From the NCBI RefSeq assembly GCF_014332515.1, contig NZ_VFSD01000001.1, positions 310,001 to 374,000 on the forward strand: a stretch of 64,000 bases of DNA, read 5' to 3'. The notes under the pieces were generated by a model. It saw only the letters and a list, made by a program, of their open reading frames with translations. It did no database searches and was not told the DNA's origin. The position numbers were made by a program, and so were the translations under genes. Positions 44,823 to 52,922 of this stretch are shown one piece after another (position 1 is the stretch's first letter; each line of letters begins with the position of its first letter). The DNA comes from Pontibacter beigongshangensis (GTDB taxonomy: Bacteria; Bacteroidota; Bacteroidia; Cytophagales; Hymenobacteraceae).

Positions 44823-44980
44823 TATTTATCCTCCTTTTTGGTTTTGACTTCGGCAGGCTCTTTGGCCTCTTTCTCTACAGTCCAATTTTTGCGCTCACTT
44901 TCAGAAAGAAAGCCCCACGTTAGATTATTGTAGGTGCGCCGCCTCCCAGATGTGTGGGTTGCTTTAAATTGCTTTGCCAT
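44822..44980 (-). CDS. Small basic phage protein, 52 aa
   Basis: Begins MAKQFKATHTSGRRRTYNNL, then a Trp-containing middle and a Lys/Glu-rich tail (EKEAKEPAEVKTKKEDK). It is the first minus-strand gene after the divergent promoter region at 44981-45128, so the capsid operon appears to restart here. Function unknown; a minor head or nucleic-acid contact role is possible from its charge. Confidence 0.55.
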   Translation of the reverse strand: MAKQFKATHTSGRRRTYNNLTWGFLSESERKNWTVEKEAKEPAEVKTKKEDK

Positions 44981-45065
44981 GATGTGAAATGATTTGTATC
45001 GTATTGAAAGTTACATATTAAATACAGCCTATGTTCTGAATTCACAGAAAATTACATCTTTTTAG

Positions 45066-45104
45066 CCGTTTTTACGGTTATTACGGTGCTAATTCCGTAT
45101 ATTG
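45066..45104. promoter_or_regulatory. Divergent operator/promoter region of the plus-strand cassette
   Basis: CCGT-TTTT-ACGG (45066-45077) is followed by TACGG-N8-CCGTA (45082-45099). These inverted repeats share the half-site ACGG/CCGT, and the second overlaps a -7-like GTATATTG (45097-45104). The arrangement suits repression of the rightward promoter by a small dimeric DNA-binding protein, plausibly the product of the next gene. Confidence 0.5.
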
Positions 45105-45128
45105 TCATAAATTCAACCCTACAAAACT

Positions 45129-45311
45129 ATGGCGAAAACAGTTAAGGATTCCCTGTACCTGGATGAAGGCAGTTATAACTTTATTATGGCTGAAGCAGAG
45201 GCAGGCAGGTTAAAGAAGCAAAAGTTTTACAATCTTGCGATTGAGAAGGAGATAGAAAGAATCAAGCAGGAAAAGAAGATCATAGAGGAACACATGAAAC
45301 AAGCCTCCTAA
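45129..45311 (+). CDS. Small helical protein, possible ribbon-helix-helix regulator, 60 aa
   Basis: First gene of a plus-strand cassette inside the minus-strand head operon. The N-terminus KDSLYLDEGSYNFIMAEAEA could be a beta strand plus helix as in MetJ/Arc folds, followed by a charged C-terminal helix (EKEIERIKQEKKIIEEH). The operator-like repeats just upstream support an autoregulating DNA-binding role. The strand is more acidic than typical RHH proteins, so this call is tentative. Confidence 0.5.
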   Translation: MAKTVKDSLYLDEGSYNFIMAEAEAGRLKKQKFYNLAIEKEIERIKQEKKIIEEHMKQAS

Positions 45312-45325
45312 CTTGGTTAAAGCTA

Positions 45326-45350
45326 AGTGTACACTGTGTTATCACAACAC
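45326..45350. promoter_or_regulatory. Adjacent palindromes between cassette genes
   Basis: AGTGTACACT is a perfect 10-base palindrome (45326-45335), followed at once by GTGTT-ATCAC-AACAC (45336-45350). They could be an operator or an mRNA hairpin ahead of the gene at 45365. Confidence 0.4.
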
Positions 45351-45364
45351 CTAAAAAGCGTAAA

Positions 45365-45559
45365 ATGGGCAGAGAACTCACAGGACTAGAGCAGGACATT
45401 ACAGCAGCTATTGCAGCAAGATACCCTTATCCTTTGAATGAGGTACAGCATGTATACAAACACATAAGGTCTTTTGATAAGACAATAGAGTTTTTGGAGA
45501 TTTGCATGAGAGACAAATTAAGCCCAATGCAAGTTATGGAAGTTTTTAAGGCTCTGTAA
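45365..45559 (+). CDS. Cassette protein of unknown function, 64 aa
   Basis: A mainly helical small protein (LTGLEQDITAAIAARYPYPL, then RSFDKTIEFLEICMRDKLS). Not recognised. It is on the plus strand behind two palindromes and ends in a tandem 11-base direct repeat (GGCTCTGTAAG twice, 45550-45571), which includes its stop codon. Confidence 0.5.
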   Translation: MGRELTGLEQDITAAIAARYPYPLNEVQHVYKHIRSFDKTIEFLEICMRDKLSPMQVMEVFKAL

Positions 45560-45598
45560 GGGCTCTGTAAGGGCTATTAACATTCTAAAAAGAAGAAG

Positions 45599-45775
45599 AT
45601 GACGAAGTCGTTGAAATATTTCTTTCAGGGAGCAGGTACTATCTTTAACCTCTGGCCTACTCCATCCAGATTGCCTAAACTAAAAGATGGAAGATCTGAC
45701 TATGAAGCTATAAAAGCTGATTGGGAGGCTGTAGGTAAAGATTTTCAGAAGGCAATAGAGAAACAACCCCTATAA
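45599..45775 (+). CDS. Cassette protein of unknown function, 58 aa
   Basis: Starts at 45599: MTKSLKYFFQGAGTIFNLWP, then a charged helical C-terminus (SDYEAIKADWEAVGKDFQKA). The GTIFNLWPTPSRLP segment with several aromatic residues and prolines is typical of a widely seen family of short phage/plasmid proteins of unknown role. Its 3' end contains the first copy of the repeated promoter element of the cassette. Confidence 0.55.
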   Translation: MTKSLKYFFQGAGTIFNLWPTPSRLPKLKDGRSDYEAIKADWEAVGKDFQKAIEKQPL

Positions 45776-45779
45776 TTGC
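45759..45779 (+). promoter_or_regulatory. Cassette promoter element, copy 1
   Basis: A 21-base sequence containing CCCCTATAATTGCA occurs here and again at 46078. It overlaps the end of the preceding gene. TATAATTG resembles the Bacteroidota -7 box. The next start codon is 21 bases downstream. Confidence 0.55.
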
Positions 45780-45799
45780 ACAAAATCAGAAATTAAATT

Positions 45800-46069
45800 A
45801 TGACAAAGGAGCAGTTAATACAGATAGCAAAGGTTGCATTCCCGGAAAGGGTGCAGCATTCAATAAACTTCGATAATACTGAAATGCTTCATCAATCAGG
45901 CGTATACAGGCTTTACGATAAAGATGAAGATTTTGTAATGCTATCGCCCAAATCAAGCTATCTGTCGGTTTTTATAGGAGAAGACAAGTTTGTGCAATTT
46001 GAAGTGGGACATAAGGCATTCAATCATTATGCCGCCATTAAAGAAATGGAGAAAATGAAGCTTGTTTAG
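45800..46069 (+). CDS. Cassette protein of unknown function, 89 aa
   Basis: Mixed alpha/beta sequence with a basic-to-acidic N-terminal helix (TKEQLIQIAKVAFPERVQ), a strand-rich middle (SGVYRLYDKDEDFVMLSP, YLSVFIGEDKFVQFEVG) and a C-terminal helix. Not recognised. It has its own promoter copy immediately upstream. Small acidic phage proteins transcribed apart from the lytic genes are often host-interaction or anti-defence factors; nothing here proves that. Confidence 0.55.
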   Translation: MTKEQLIQIAKVAFPERVQHSINFDNTEMLHQSGVYRLYDKDEDFVMLSPKSSYLSVFIGEDKFVQFEVGHKAFNHYAAIKEMEKMKLV

Positions 46070-46077
46070 GCCAGGAA

Positions 46078-46098
46078 TTGAAACAACCCCTATAATTG
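46078..46098 (+). promoter_or_regulatory. Cassette promoter element, copy 2
   Basis: Exact second copy of the 21-base element at 45759-45779. The following ATG (46107) is only nine bases away, suggesting a short-leader mRNA and fixing the start of the last cassette gene. Confidence 0.55.
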
Positions 46099-46106
46099 CA
46101 GATAAG

Positions 46107-46268
46107 ATGAAACAGCAAAGACCATTAAAGGCAGGTTTTGACTTTGAGGAACTTTCCACTAACATAAGGATAAGCTCTCTCGGACTAGCTAAAGCCAGCA
46201 AACAGACTCTAGAAGCAATGCAGCAATTTACAGAGGCTGTTAACAATACAAAGATTAAGAACTCTTAA
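46107..46268 (+). CDS. Cassette protein of unknown function, 53 aa
   Basis: Start set at 46107 behind promoter copy 2, although the frame is open back to 46062. The product is a charged, helical mini protein (MKQQRPLKAGFDFEELSTNI, then LGLAKASKQTLEAMQQF). Its 3' end overlaps the converging minor head gene by 14 bases. Unknown function; a small helical regulator or host-targeting protein is possible. Confidence 0.5.
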   Translation: MKQQRPLKAGFDFEELSTNIRISSLGLAKASKQTLEAMQQFTEAVNNTKIKNS

Positions 46269-47121
46269 CCTGTAGCTTCCCGCTCACTATCTCTAAATCC
46301 TCCCGTAGCCTCATAGCCCTTCTTGAACTCAGGTAATTTATGCTATGCCTGCAATTAAATTTCCCTCTGTCAATCAAAGGTCTGTAAGCAGAACCCCCTT
46401 TAGGCAAGTCAGGGTCTTTCGGCCATTCCTTCAGGGCCTCTTCCTTTAGAAAAACGCGCCCATTTTTCTTCTTACAGAACTCCCGGCTAGTGCTAATCAA
46501 TCCACCCTCATACACAAAGGCGGTCAGCTCCAGTTCCTCGCTGTACTGCTCTTGCAGGGCACTATCCACTTGGTTATAGGTGTCATAGACGAACGTGTTG
46601 TAGTGGGCCTCTAATGCCCCTAGTTTCTCCCCTTCCCCTAGTACCAGGCTTTTGATGTTCTTTCGAAAGGTAGTGGCTCCCTCCCCTGCTAAGAGGTTGG
46701 TGTACGCCTGCTGCTTTACCTTCTGCTTTACGGTGGCATCGGTTAAGAGCGTGTCTAAAAAGGAATCAGCTATGACCTTATTGCCCTTTAAGCCTATGCG
46801 CTCCTGAATGAAGGTATCCACCGTGCCTTTTATCTTGGTGAAGTCTTTGCCGGAAAGGTTCAGTTCATCTTTGAAGGATAGGAAATAGGCGTAGTTGTAG
46901 CCCGAAATAGCCGCTACATCTGTGGCAATGGTGGTAACCAGCTTCATGCCTGCGCTCTCCTGGTATTTCTTAAAGACCTGCTCCACATAGGCGGGGTCTT
47001 TCTCTATCCGGTCGATGGATTCCAATAATAGCCGATACAGAGCCTCCTGCGCCTGCTTGATCTTAGCGGCAAGGGCGGCTTGTTTCTTCTCTATGGCTTT
47101 TATCCGTTCTTTGGAGGTCAC
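46255..47121 (-). CDS. Minor head protein (Mu gpF / SPP1 gp7-like)
   Basis: 288 residues. The N-terminal half is helical (IKAIEKKQAALAAKIKQAQE). The C-terminal domain has the pattern of phage head morphogenesis proteins, with STSREFCKKKNGRVF followed by W..D, GG and DRGKFNCRHSINYLS, including the paired Cys/His. It helps head-tail joining or DNA entry. It overlaps the small upstream gene by four bases and converges on the plus-strand cassette. Confidence 0.75.
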   Translation of the reverse strand: MTSKERIKAIEKKQAALAAKIKQAQEALYRLLLESIDRIEKDPAYVEQVFKKYQESAGMKLVTTIATDVAAISGYNYAYFLSFKDELNLSGKDFTKIKGTVDTFIQERIGLKGNKVIADSFLDTLLTDATVKQKVKQQAYTNLLAGEGATTFRKNIKSLVLGEGEKLGALEAHYNTFVYDTYNQVDSALQEQYSEELELTAFVYEGGLISTSREFCKKKNGRVFLKEEALKEWPKDPDLPKGGSAYRPLIDRGKFNCRHSINYLSSRRAMRLREDLEIVSGKLQVKSS

Positions 47122-47387
47122 GAGGCACTGAATTTAATGTTATGGCTGCTTTGGCTCTCCAGGTACACGAGCCAACCGTCTAAAACCTTCTGCATCGGCT
47201 CCAGGACATAGTAAGGCTCTCCGAACTCATCCTGAAAGGAGGTCACGAAGTCGTACCTGTCGAACTCATCCGACACATCTTCAAACGGCCCGTTCATCTG
47301 GGCGTAGGGCATGGCAAGGCGGCGGGTGTATTGCACGCCCGTTTCCTCACTCACCAGTACCCGTATCGTGTCCAGAAGATGCACCAT
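47118..47387 (-). CDS. Small phage structural-region protein, 89 aa
   Basis: 89 residues, acidic and aromatic (FEDVSDEFDRYDFVTSFQDE), with no known motif. It is coupled to the minor head protein by a four-base overlap. Likely a minor head or adaptor component by location only. Confidence 0.5.
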   Translation of the reverse strand: MVHLLDTIRVLVSEETGVQYTRRLAMPYAQMNGPFEDVSDEFDRYDFVTSFQDEFGEPYYVLEPMQKVLDGWLVYLESQSSHNIKFSAS

Positions 47388-47441
47388 CGTAAAAAGTTAT
47401 ATTAGAGACTACCCATTTGCAGCCCCTAATATAACGATAAA

Positions 47442-47990
47442 TTACACAAGAACGGAAGCTTTACGCTCTGACATCGGGCCAGTCCAGTTCGCCACCAGCG
47501 TGCCGGTCTGCACCTCTGAGCTTGCAGCCGGGATTATGTTGTTGGCCGTCAGGGTTACCTCGTTGCCAGCGTTGAATACTTCCCCGCCGTACATGTCGCC
47601 GCCTGCCGTGATGTACCACATCAGGTAACGGCCCCCGCATTTGTCGATCTTGCGCAGGAACTCATAGTTCGTGTCGTTCAAATCGGCCACGTTGAAGTTC
47701 AGGGTTCTTTCCTTCGGCGACGTGATGGTGTACTTGCTGCTGAGTCTGGTAGGCTCCCCGGCAGCGGCCGGAAGGTCACCGTAACCATGCACAATGGCTA
47801 TCTTGGTTTCATCCGTCGCGGCTAGGCGCGCTGTGATCTCGGCAGAATCGCCGGTTGCCAGCGGCTGGCCTACCTGGGCCAGAAGCAGGGCGGATATCTC
47901 ACCATACTTGAAGAGCGGTGAGCATAAATTAAACGCTACGTCAGGAACTCCGCCTGTAGCGCAATCGGTTGGGCATACTATTAGTGCCAT
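47442..47990 (-). CDS. Possible tail tube-like/structural protein, 182 aa
   Basis: Beta-rich, low in charged helices, with several cysteines near the N-terminus (LIVCPTDCATGG and NLCSPLF) and the sequence SSKYTITSPKERTLNFNVAD. Its size and composition resemble phage tail tube or decoration proteins. It lies among head genes, which would be unusual for a tail tube. Function remains open. Confidence 0.45.
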   Translation of the reverse strand: MALIVCPTDCATGGVPDVAFNLCSPLFKYGEISALLLAQVGQPLATGDSAEITARLAATDETKIAIVHGYGDLPAAAGEPTRLSSKYTITSPKERTLNFNVADLNDTNYEFLRKIDKCGGRYLMWYITAGGDMYGGEVFNAGNEVTLTANNIIPAASSEVQTGTLVANWTGPMSERKASVLV

Positions 47991-48026
47991 AGTTGAAAGT
48001 TAATTAAAGGTTTAACATGTTAAAAT

Positions 48027-49493
48027 CTATCCCAGGTCGGGGTTTATCGGCCCCGATCCCTGGCAAACGCCGATGCTCTGCACCACGCCCCCTGCTCCGA
48101 CGGACATCCTGCGACCGTCTCCGAGGCTGTAGTTGAAGGCTCCCAGCGTACTGTTTCCTAAGTTGTCGTAATACAGCGTCACGCCCACTTCAAAGGCCCC
48201 GTTGAGGCTATAGGCTGGCACCAGGTCGCCCGTATGGTAACAGGCCTGGCTTGGGGTGCTGTAGCCCTGTGACACGCTGATAGCGTAGTCGTAAATAGGG
48301 TTCTGTATACAGGTGCCACGGCTGTTGGCCTCTGCCTGCTTGATGCTGTTCAGGTGGGCCAGGGCTTTGTTGTTGGCATCCAACTGGCTGGTGGTGCTGG
48401 TGTACTGGCCTGCCGCCACTTTCACTAACACTTCCGTTCCTGTGAAGCCGTTGCCACAGTTGTTGCGCTGCACGTACTCGCTCTGCTCCACGTTGTAGTA
48501 AGTTACCGGCACCGGGCAGGCAGTCAAATCCTGTATTCCTCGTACCGTTCGCGTGTTGTTGTAAGTAGGGCTGGCCGGGTTCATGTCGCGCTGCTGTACC
48601 AGTACAAAGCCGGTATTCTGGCCCCCGGCCTTCTCGCAGGAGGTAACGCCGGTGTTCTGCCAGCTTGCCAGGTTGTCCGGCTTGCCGCATACAAAGCCTC
48701 TCGGTGTGTAGTTGGCTAAGTTGTATTCCTCCAGTGGTAAAGTTTCCGCGCATCCCATCGCAATGATGGGGTTTGCCTCCGAGAACTTGACGTTAACCGT
48801 GGCCGCAATTCCCAGCGGCAACCATTCCGGGCTAACCTCGATCTCCTTTACTTCCTGCTGCTCCCCGATCTGTACCTGGGAATGCATGGGAAGGGCACCC
48901 AGCGCATCTGCTAAGTAGGGCGGTATGTCCAGTGTGTTGAACTCGCTCTGCTTGGTGACACGCTTGAAAGAGGCCAGAAACTCCTTGTACTCATTCTCGT
49001 TGCCGTCCTCCGTGTAAGGATAGGTGGGGTTCAGTATCTCGGCCTCCAGGTGCAGTCGTTGCAGGAAGCCGGTTTGATAGATCGCTAAAGGCTTGCCGGT
49101 GCTGTCGGTCAGGTTCGCTTCGTTGCGGTATTCCACTTTCAGCAGGTCGCTCACGCTGTTCAGGGCAGAGAAAAGGGCCGAATACCTCCCCTGTATCTCC
49201 AGGTAGTAGTTGCCACAGGCCAGAGGCTGCGCTAAGGTCGCCCCGTAATAGGTAATGAAGTCGTGCTGCGCGGTCTGGTGATAGTCGTAGTCGATCTCGT
49301 TGCCCATGATGGTGCGGTACAGGGTGCCATCTTCCCGAAACACGTTGATACAGTCGATTGGCTGCCCGTCATGCGCTTTCACGATCTGGAAAGGCAGGAA
49401 CCGCGTCACAGGGGAAAGCAGAAGCCTCCCGTGCTGGCAGGCGCGTTGCATCTCCTGTAAGCTATCGAAGAAAGGGAAAGCCATTAGATTCAT
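48027..49493 (-). CDS. Phage protein with DUF5977-like region, 488 aa
   Basis: Encoded directly after the portal with a four-base overlap. The N-terminal ~200 residues look like a phage virion attachment domain; from about 270 on there are repeats of the DUF5977 type (TYYNVEQSEYVQRNNCGNGF then KVAAGQYTSTTSQLDANNKA), known in Bacteroidota surface and phage proteins, with regularly spaced cysteines. The C-terminus is Gly-rich. Its position near the portal, not the tail fibres, is unexpected. Role unknown. Confidence 0.6.
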   Translation of the reverse strand: MNLMAFPFFDSLQEMQRACQHGRLLLSPVTRFLPFQIVKAHDGQPIDCINVFREDGTLYRTIMGNEIDYDYHQTAQHDFITYYGATLAQPLACGNYYLEIQGRYSALFSALNSVSDLLKVEYRNEANLTDSTGKPLAIYQTGFLQRLHLEAEILNPTYPYTEDGNENEYKEFLASFKRVTKQSEFNTLDIPPYLADALGALPMHSQVQIGEQQEVKEIEVSPEWLPLGIAATVNVKFSEANPIIAMGCAETLPLEEYNLANYTPRGFVCGKPDNLASWQNTGVTSCEKAGGQNTGFVLVQQRDMNPASPTYNNTRTVRGIQDLTACPVPVTYYNVEQSEYVQRNNCGNGFTGTEVLVKVAAGQYTSTTSQLDANNKALAHLNSIKQAEANSRGTCIQNPIYDYAISVSQGYSTPSQACYHTGDLVPAYSLNGAFEVGVTLYYDNLGNSTLGAFNYSLGDGRRMSVGAGGVVQSIGVCQGSGPINPDLG

Positions 49494-51355
49494 GCGTCTG
49501 CGTTTTCAGTGAACGTAAGTGTCGGTGTCGCCGCCTTTGGCAGCTCGCTGATAATCTGGCGCACCCGCTCCATGACGATGACGGACTGCCGATCATAGGA
49601 AAGGTCAAAAAAGCCCGGCACCTCCATCTCCAGGTCGTCAAAGATGGTATCCACATAGTTGTACAGCACCTTATCTTCCATCCGAACATCGTTGGACATG
49701 AACAGGGCCGCTATGTAGGATTCAGATTTGCCGATAAAGGGCGTGAAGCGGGTCTTGGTCAGGTACTTTTTATAGGCGGTTTCATCGTCTGCGAATCTCT
49801 TTTTGGCTATGTCGTTCTCGATCTCCTGCACCAGAAAGGCACTGGCTCCGGAATCCTTCGCGGCCTTCAAGTCCTCCAGCATCTGCCGTTCTGATTTCAG
49901 CTTGTAATCAGATGGAAACTCAAAGACAATCTCTAAGCCGTCGGCCAGGTCGGTGAACTTCGCACATAGCCAGGTCAGGGAGCGGTACACCGTGGAATAT
50001 CGTTCGGCAAAAGGAAAGAACGTATTGTGCATCTCCTCTTTGTTCTCGTTTACCTCCGTGGCCGTGGTGCCGAACTGTGGCCGCTCAATGATATCGCTGT
50101 TATAAACCGCTTTGATGGCCTTCAGGCTCAGTTTGTCCACGTAGTTATCCAACCACTGTACAATGTGAATGGGTAGCTCATGGTAGTGCTGGCGCTCTGA
50201 AAGGGGAATTACTTCATTAGCAGGTGTTTTGGCAGGCAGCGGGTAAACCATCATGTCCTGTGAGGACTTGTGGTACTGAATGCCAGAGCCGTTACACTTC
50301 TGGCAGGTTTTGCCGAATGGGTCTTTGCCTCCCTTACAAACCTGTGTTTCTGAAACTCCTGGGCACAACTCGGCAAAGGTAGACTTTTGCGGGAACACAT
50401 GCAGCGACACCGACAAGTCCAGCTCTGACACGCTCTTAATGAGCTTCATAAAGTACGGCAGGGCCGCGTGCATCGGGCTTAGGAACGTCCTCCCCTGCGT
50501 CTGGTTGTCGAGCTTGTAGCCTACGCGGGTGGCCTGCACCCTGCCGGCATTGTGTTGGTAGACCTCCAGGGTAAAACGATCGAACTTGTTATCTGAGCCG
50601 TTCTTGAACCAGCCTGCAAAGTTGTCGCCCCATACGTTGAAATCCTTCACCGGCTTTAGCCCTTCCTCCAGCGCATCGTAGTAGTAGGCCACGGTGTCGG
50701 ACGTATCTACGACCTGTGTTGCGGTCAGCACGAAGTCAGGCGTGTACATGTAGTACCGCTCTTGCTTTCTATTCCTTCCGGTGTCGGGGTTTTGTACTTC
50801 TTTGGTGGTGTGGCAGATGAGCCAGCTTAGCGTGTTGTTTCGGTATTCGTAGTTGATCGCCTCATGGCTGGATATCTCATAGGGGTACGGTTGGGCCTTC
50901 TCGCTCCTGTAGTCGAACTCCTCAAAGTCCACTAATACGAAAGCGTTCGGGTCGGAAAAGTTAAGGTCTACGAACCGGGTGCCCAGATACTTCTCTAAAT
51001 GCTCATTGCCCCAGAACTTAGCCAGTACCTCCTCCAGCTCCTCCCGCTTGGTGCCGTTGTCCTGCTCGTAATACAGGGCGCGTTTGATGTTGTCCAGTCG
51101 GCCGGGCCGGTAGAACGGGCTTTTGATGGACTCGGCTAAGGGTTCGGTGATCTGTACGGTCAGGGCCTTTCGCTGCTGGAACTCCTCGTCGGACTCGCGG
51201 CGGCTGAACTGCTGCAGGAGCGATTCTATCCCCTCCCCGGAAATGAGCTTATGGTACAGGTCGGCCAGGGTGGTCACGCGCTCATAGTCGCGATGCCTGC
51301 GCTTGTACTTGATGGTGTCCTGAAGAATGGAAAGGGCTTGCTCTGGTGTTATCAT
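49490..51355 (-). CDS. Portal protein, with zinc-ribbon insertion
   Basis: 621 residues placed directly after the terminase large subunit, the universal position of the portal. It is largely helical with a long stem-like region near 430-540 and conserved-looking RVTTLADLYHKLISG at the N-terminus. Residues 331-356 hold C-x8-C-x10-C-x2-C-N-G-S-G, a DnaJ-like zinc-ribbon motif, rare in portals. The portal forms the DNA-entry ring at one head vertex. Identification is mainly by position and size. Confidence 0.7.
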   Translation of the reverse strand: MITPEQALSILQDTIKYKRRHRDYERVTTLADLYHKLISGEGIESLLQQFSRRESDEEFQQRKALTVQITEPLAESIKSPFYRPGRLDNIKRALYYEQDNGTKREELEEVLAKFWGNEHLEKYLGTRFVDLNFSDPNAFVLVDFEEFDYRSEKAQPYPYEISSHEAINYEYRNNTLSWLICHTTKEVQNPDTGRNRKQERYYMYTPDFVLTATQVVDTSDTVAYYYDALEEGLKPVKDFNVWGDNFAGWFKNGSDNKFDRFTLEVYQHNAGRVQATRVGYKLDNQTQGRTFLSPMHAALPYFMKLIKSVSELDLSVSLHVFPQKSTFAELCPGVSETQVCKGGKDPFGKTCQKCNGSGIQYHKSSQDMMVYPLPAKTPANEVIPLSERQHYHELPIHIVQWLDNYVDKLSLKAIKAVYNSDIIERPQFGTTATEVNENKEEMHNTFFPFAERYSTVYRSLTWLCAKFTDLADGLEIVFEFPSDYKLKSERQMLEDLKAAKDSGASAFLVQEIENDIAKKRFADDETAYKKYLTKTRFTPFIGKSESYIAALFMSNDVRMEDKVLYNYVDTIFDDLEMEVPGFFDLSYDRQSVIVMERVRQIISELPKAATPTLTFTENADA

Positions 51356-51485
51356 GCGTCACATAACGTCAAACGTTAACGCCTTTAAACGCTGGCAAGC
51401 TCCAGATTAGGAAGGGAATTGGCAACAGTGCTGCCGGATACCATAAAGATATGTAATATTCCTTTACGGTTATAAAAATATAGGG

Positions 51486-52922
51486 TTAAGTCAGCAAATA
51501 ATCAAAAAATTCGGTAAAGAAGTAGTCGGTGCTGTCTGTGCAATGCCCCAGACGCTCATAAGACACGCCTAATACCTTGTCTGTGACGCGTTCTTTCACT
51601 TTGCCATACATATCCATCTTCACGGATTCAAAGTCCTGAATAGTCTCTGTACAGCTTTCGTCGATACAAATCTGAATATCCGGCCATTTGTTACCCTCCA
51701 ATAGGGCATTAATAAAGTCCCTCCGTTTCAGCACATTGGTATTCCGTTTGGCTACTCTGTCGGAACTGTTGTGCAGGAATCCACCCTGAAACAAACCGGC
51801 TTCGATATCATCAAACGCCCGTTCATCTCCTTTGCCCGGAATGCGGCTTTTACCGGACGCATCGCCATAATAGTACACAGATATTCCTTTCTTCTCAAAC
51901 TCTCGCCTGAACGCCTGTGTGACAGCGGCAGCGGTGTTATTCGGTGGGCGTAGGCACCATTCCTTAAAGATTCTGATCTGTGTCTTGCGGGTTGCCTCAT
52001 CCCGGATGGCCTGTATGCCGATCTGCGTCATGTAGGGCAGACTGTTGAAGTCATAGGTCAGGTGGATAATCTGATGCTCTGGCAGGTACGGGAAAGGTCC
52101 GACGTGCTTCTCTCGCTTGAAAGAGGTGTAGAACTCGGCTCCTGTCAGTTTTGCCGCCCATAAGCCCAACGCCCAAACCTTGTAAAGATACGGGTCAGTG
52201 TGTTTATAGCTCTCATACTGCGCGGCTCTTTCCGGGGGGCACCATCGGTTATCGGCATAGGTGGAGTGCATAACAGAAAAAGGAACAGTGATCTCCCGTT
52301 CCTCTAATTGCCCTTGCTTGTTGACATACACCCTGCTGGTGGTCTTACCTGAGAAGGAAAGACCGTTTTCATTGCCTGTGCTGGCAAAGAACTTCTTATA
52401 AATCCAGAACTTCTTGTAATCTCCCTCATGGTCAGGGTTGAAGGTGAACACCTCCTGAATAGGCACCTCGTAGGAGGTTCTGAGGGACGTAGACAGCACG
52501 TTAAAGTCTTGCTCTTCTATTTGGTTGGCCTCCTCATACCATGCGTCTGTAGGGTCTGAAATGGATTTAAGCTTATCGGGGTTATCCATGCCCCGGCAGA
52601 TGAACTTATTGCCGTTGAGCAGGCAGCGGATTTCTAGAGGTGAGGAACCAAAGAAAAAGTATTTGTCTAAGCCTTCGCGCTCTGCCACCTTGCGGATAGT
52701 GGCTACCTGGCTATCTTTGATCGTGTCGAATACCTTTCTAACCAAGACGCATTTAAAGTACTTCTGCGTCATGCACTTTAACAGGAACTTCAGGGCCACA
52801 AAGTCGGATTTGGAACTATCCCGGCCACCCCAATACAGTTCAAACCGAGTCCTAGCGGTCAGGTAAGGCAGAAACCGTTCGTTTACTGCGTCTGGCTGAA
52901 CATCTAGTATTATCTTACCCAT
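51486..52922 (-). CDS. terL: Terminase large subunit
   Basis: DNA-packaging motor and nuclease. The 478-residue protein has a Walker A variant GGRDSSKSD (32-40), a Walker B-type DAWYEEANQ about residue 127, and nuclease-domain acidic residues in LTYDFNSLP, YYGDASGKS and HCTDSTDYF, the order of PBSX-type TerL enzymes (Terminase_3/6 group). It overlaps terS by eight bases. A 130-base gap with no gene separates it from the portal. Confidence 0.92.
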   Translation of the reverse strand: MGKIILDVQPDAVNERFLPYLTARTRFELYWGGRDSSKSDFVALKFLLKCMTQKYFKCVLVRKVFDTIKDSQVATIRKVAEREGLDKYFFFGSSPLEIRCLLNGNKFICRGMDNPDKLKSISDPTDAWYEEANQIEEQDFNVLSTSLRTSYEVPIQEVFTFNPDHEGDYKKFWIYKKFFASTGNENGLSFSGKTTSRVYVNKQGQLEEREITVPFSVMHSTYADNRWCPPERAAQYESYKHTDPYLYKVWALGLWAAKLTGAEFYTSFKREKHVGPFPYLPEHQIIHLTYDFNSLPYMTQIGIQAIRDEATRKTQIRIFKEWCLRPPNNTAAAVTQAFRREFEKKGISVYYYGDASGKSRIPGKGDERAFDDIEAGLFQGGFLHNSSDRVAKRNTNVLKRRDFINALLEGNKWPDIQICIDESCTETIQDFESVKMDMYGKVKERVTDKVLGVSYERLGHCTDSTDYFFTEFFDYLLT

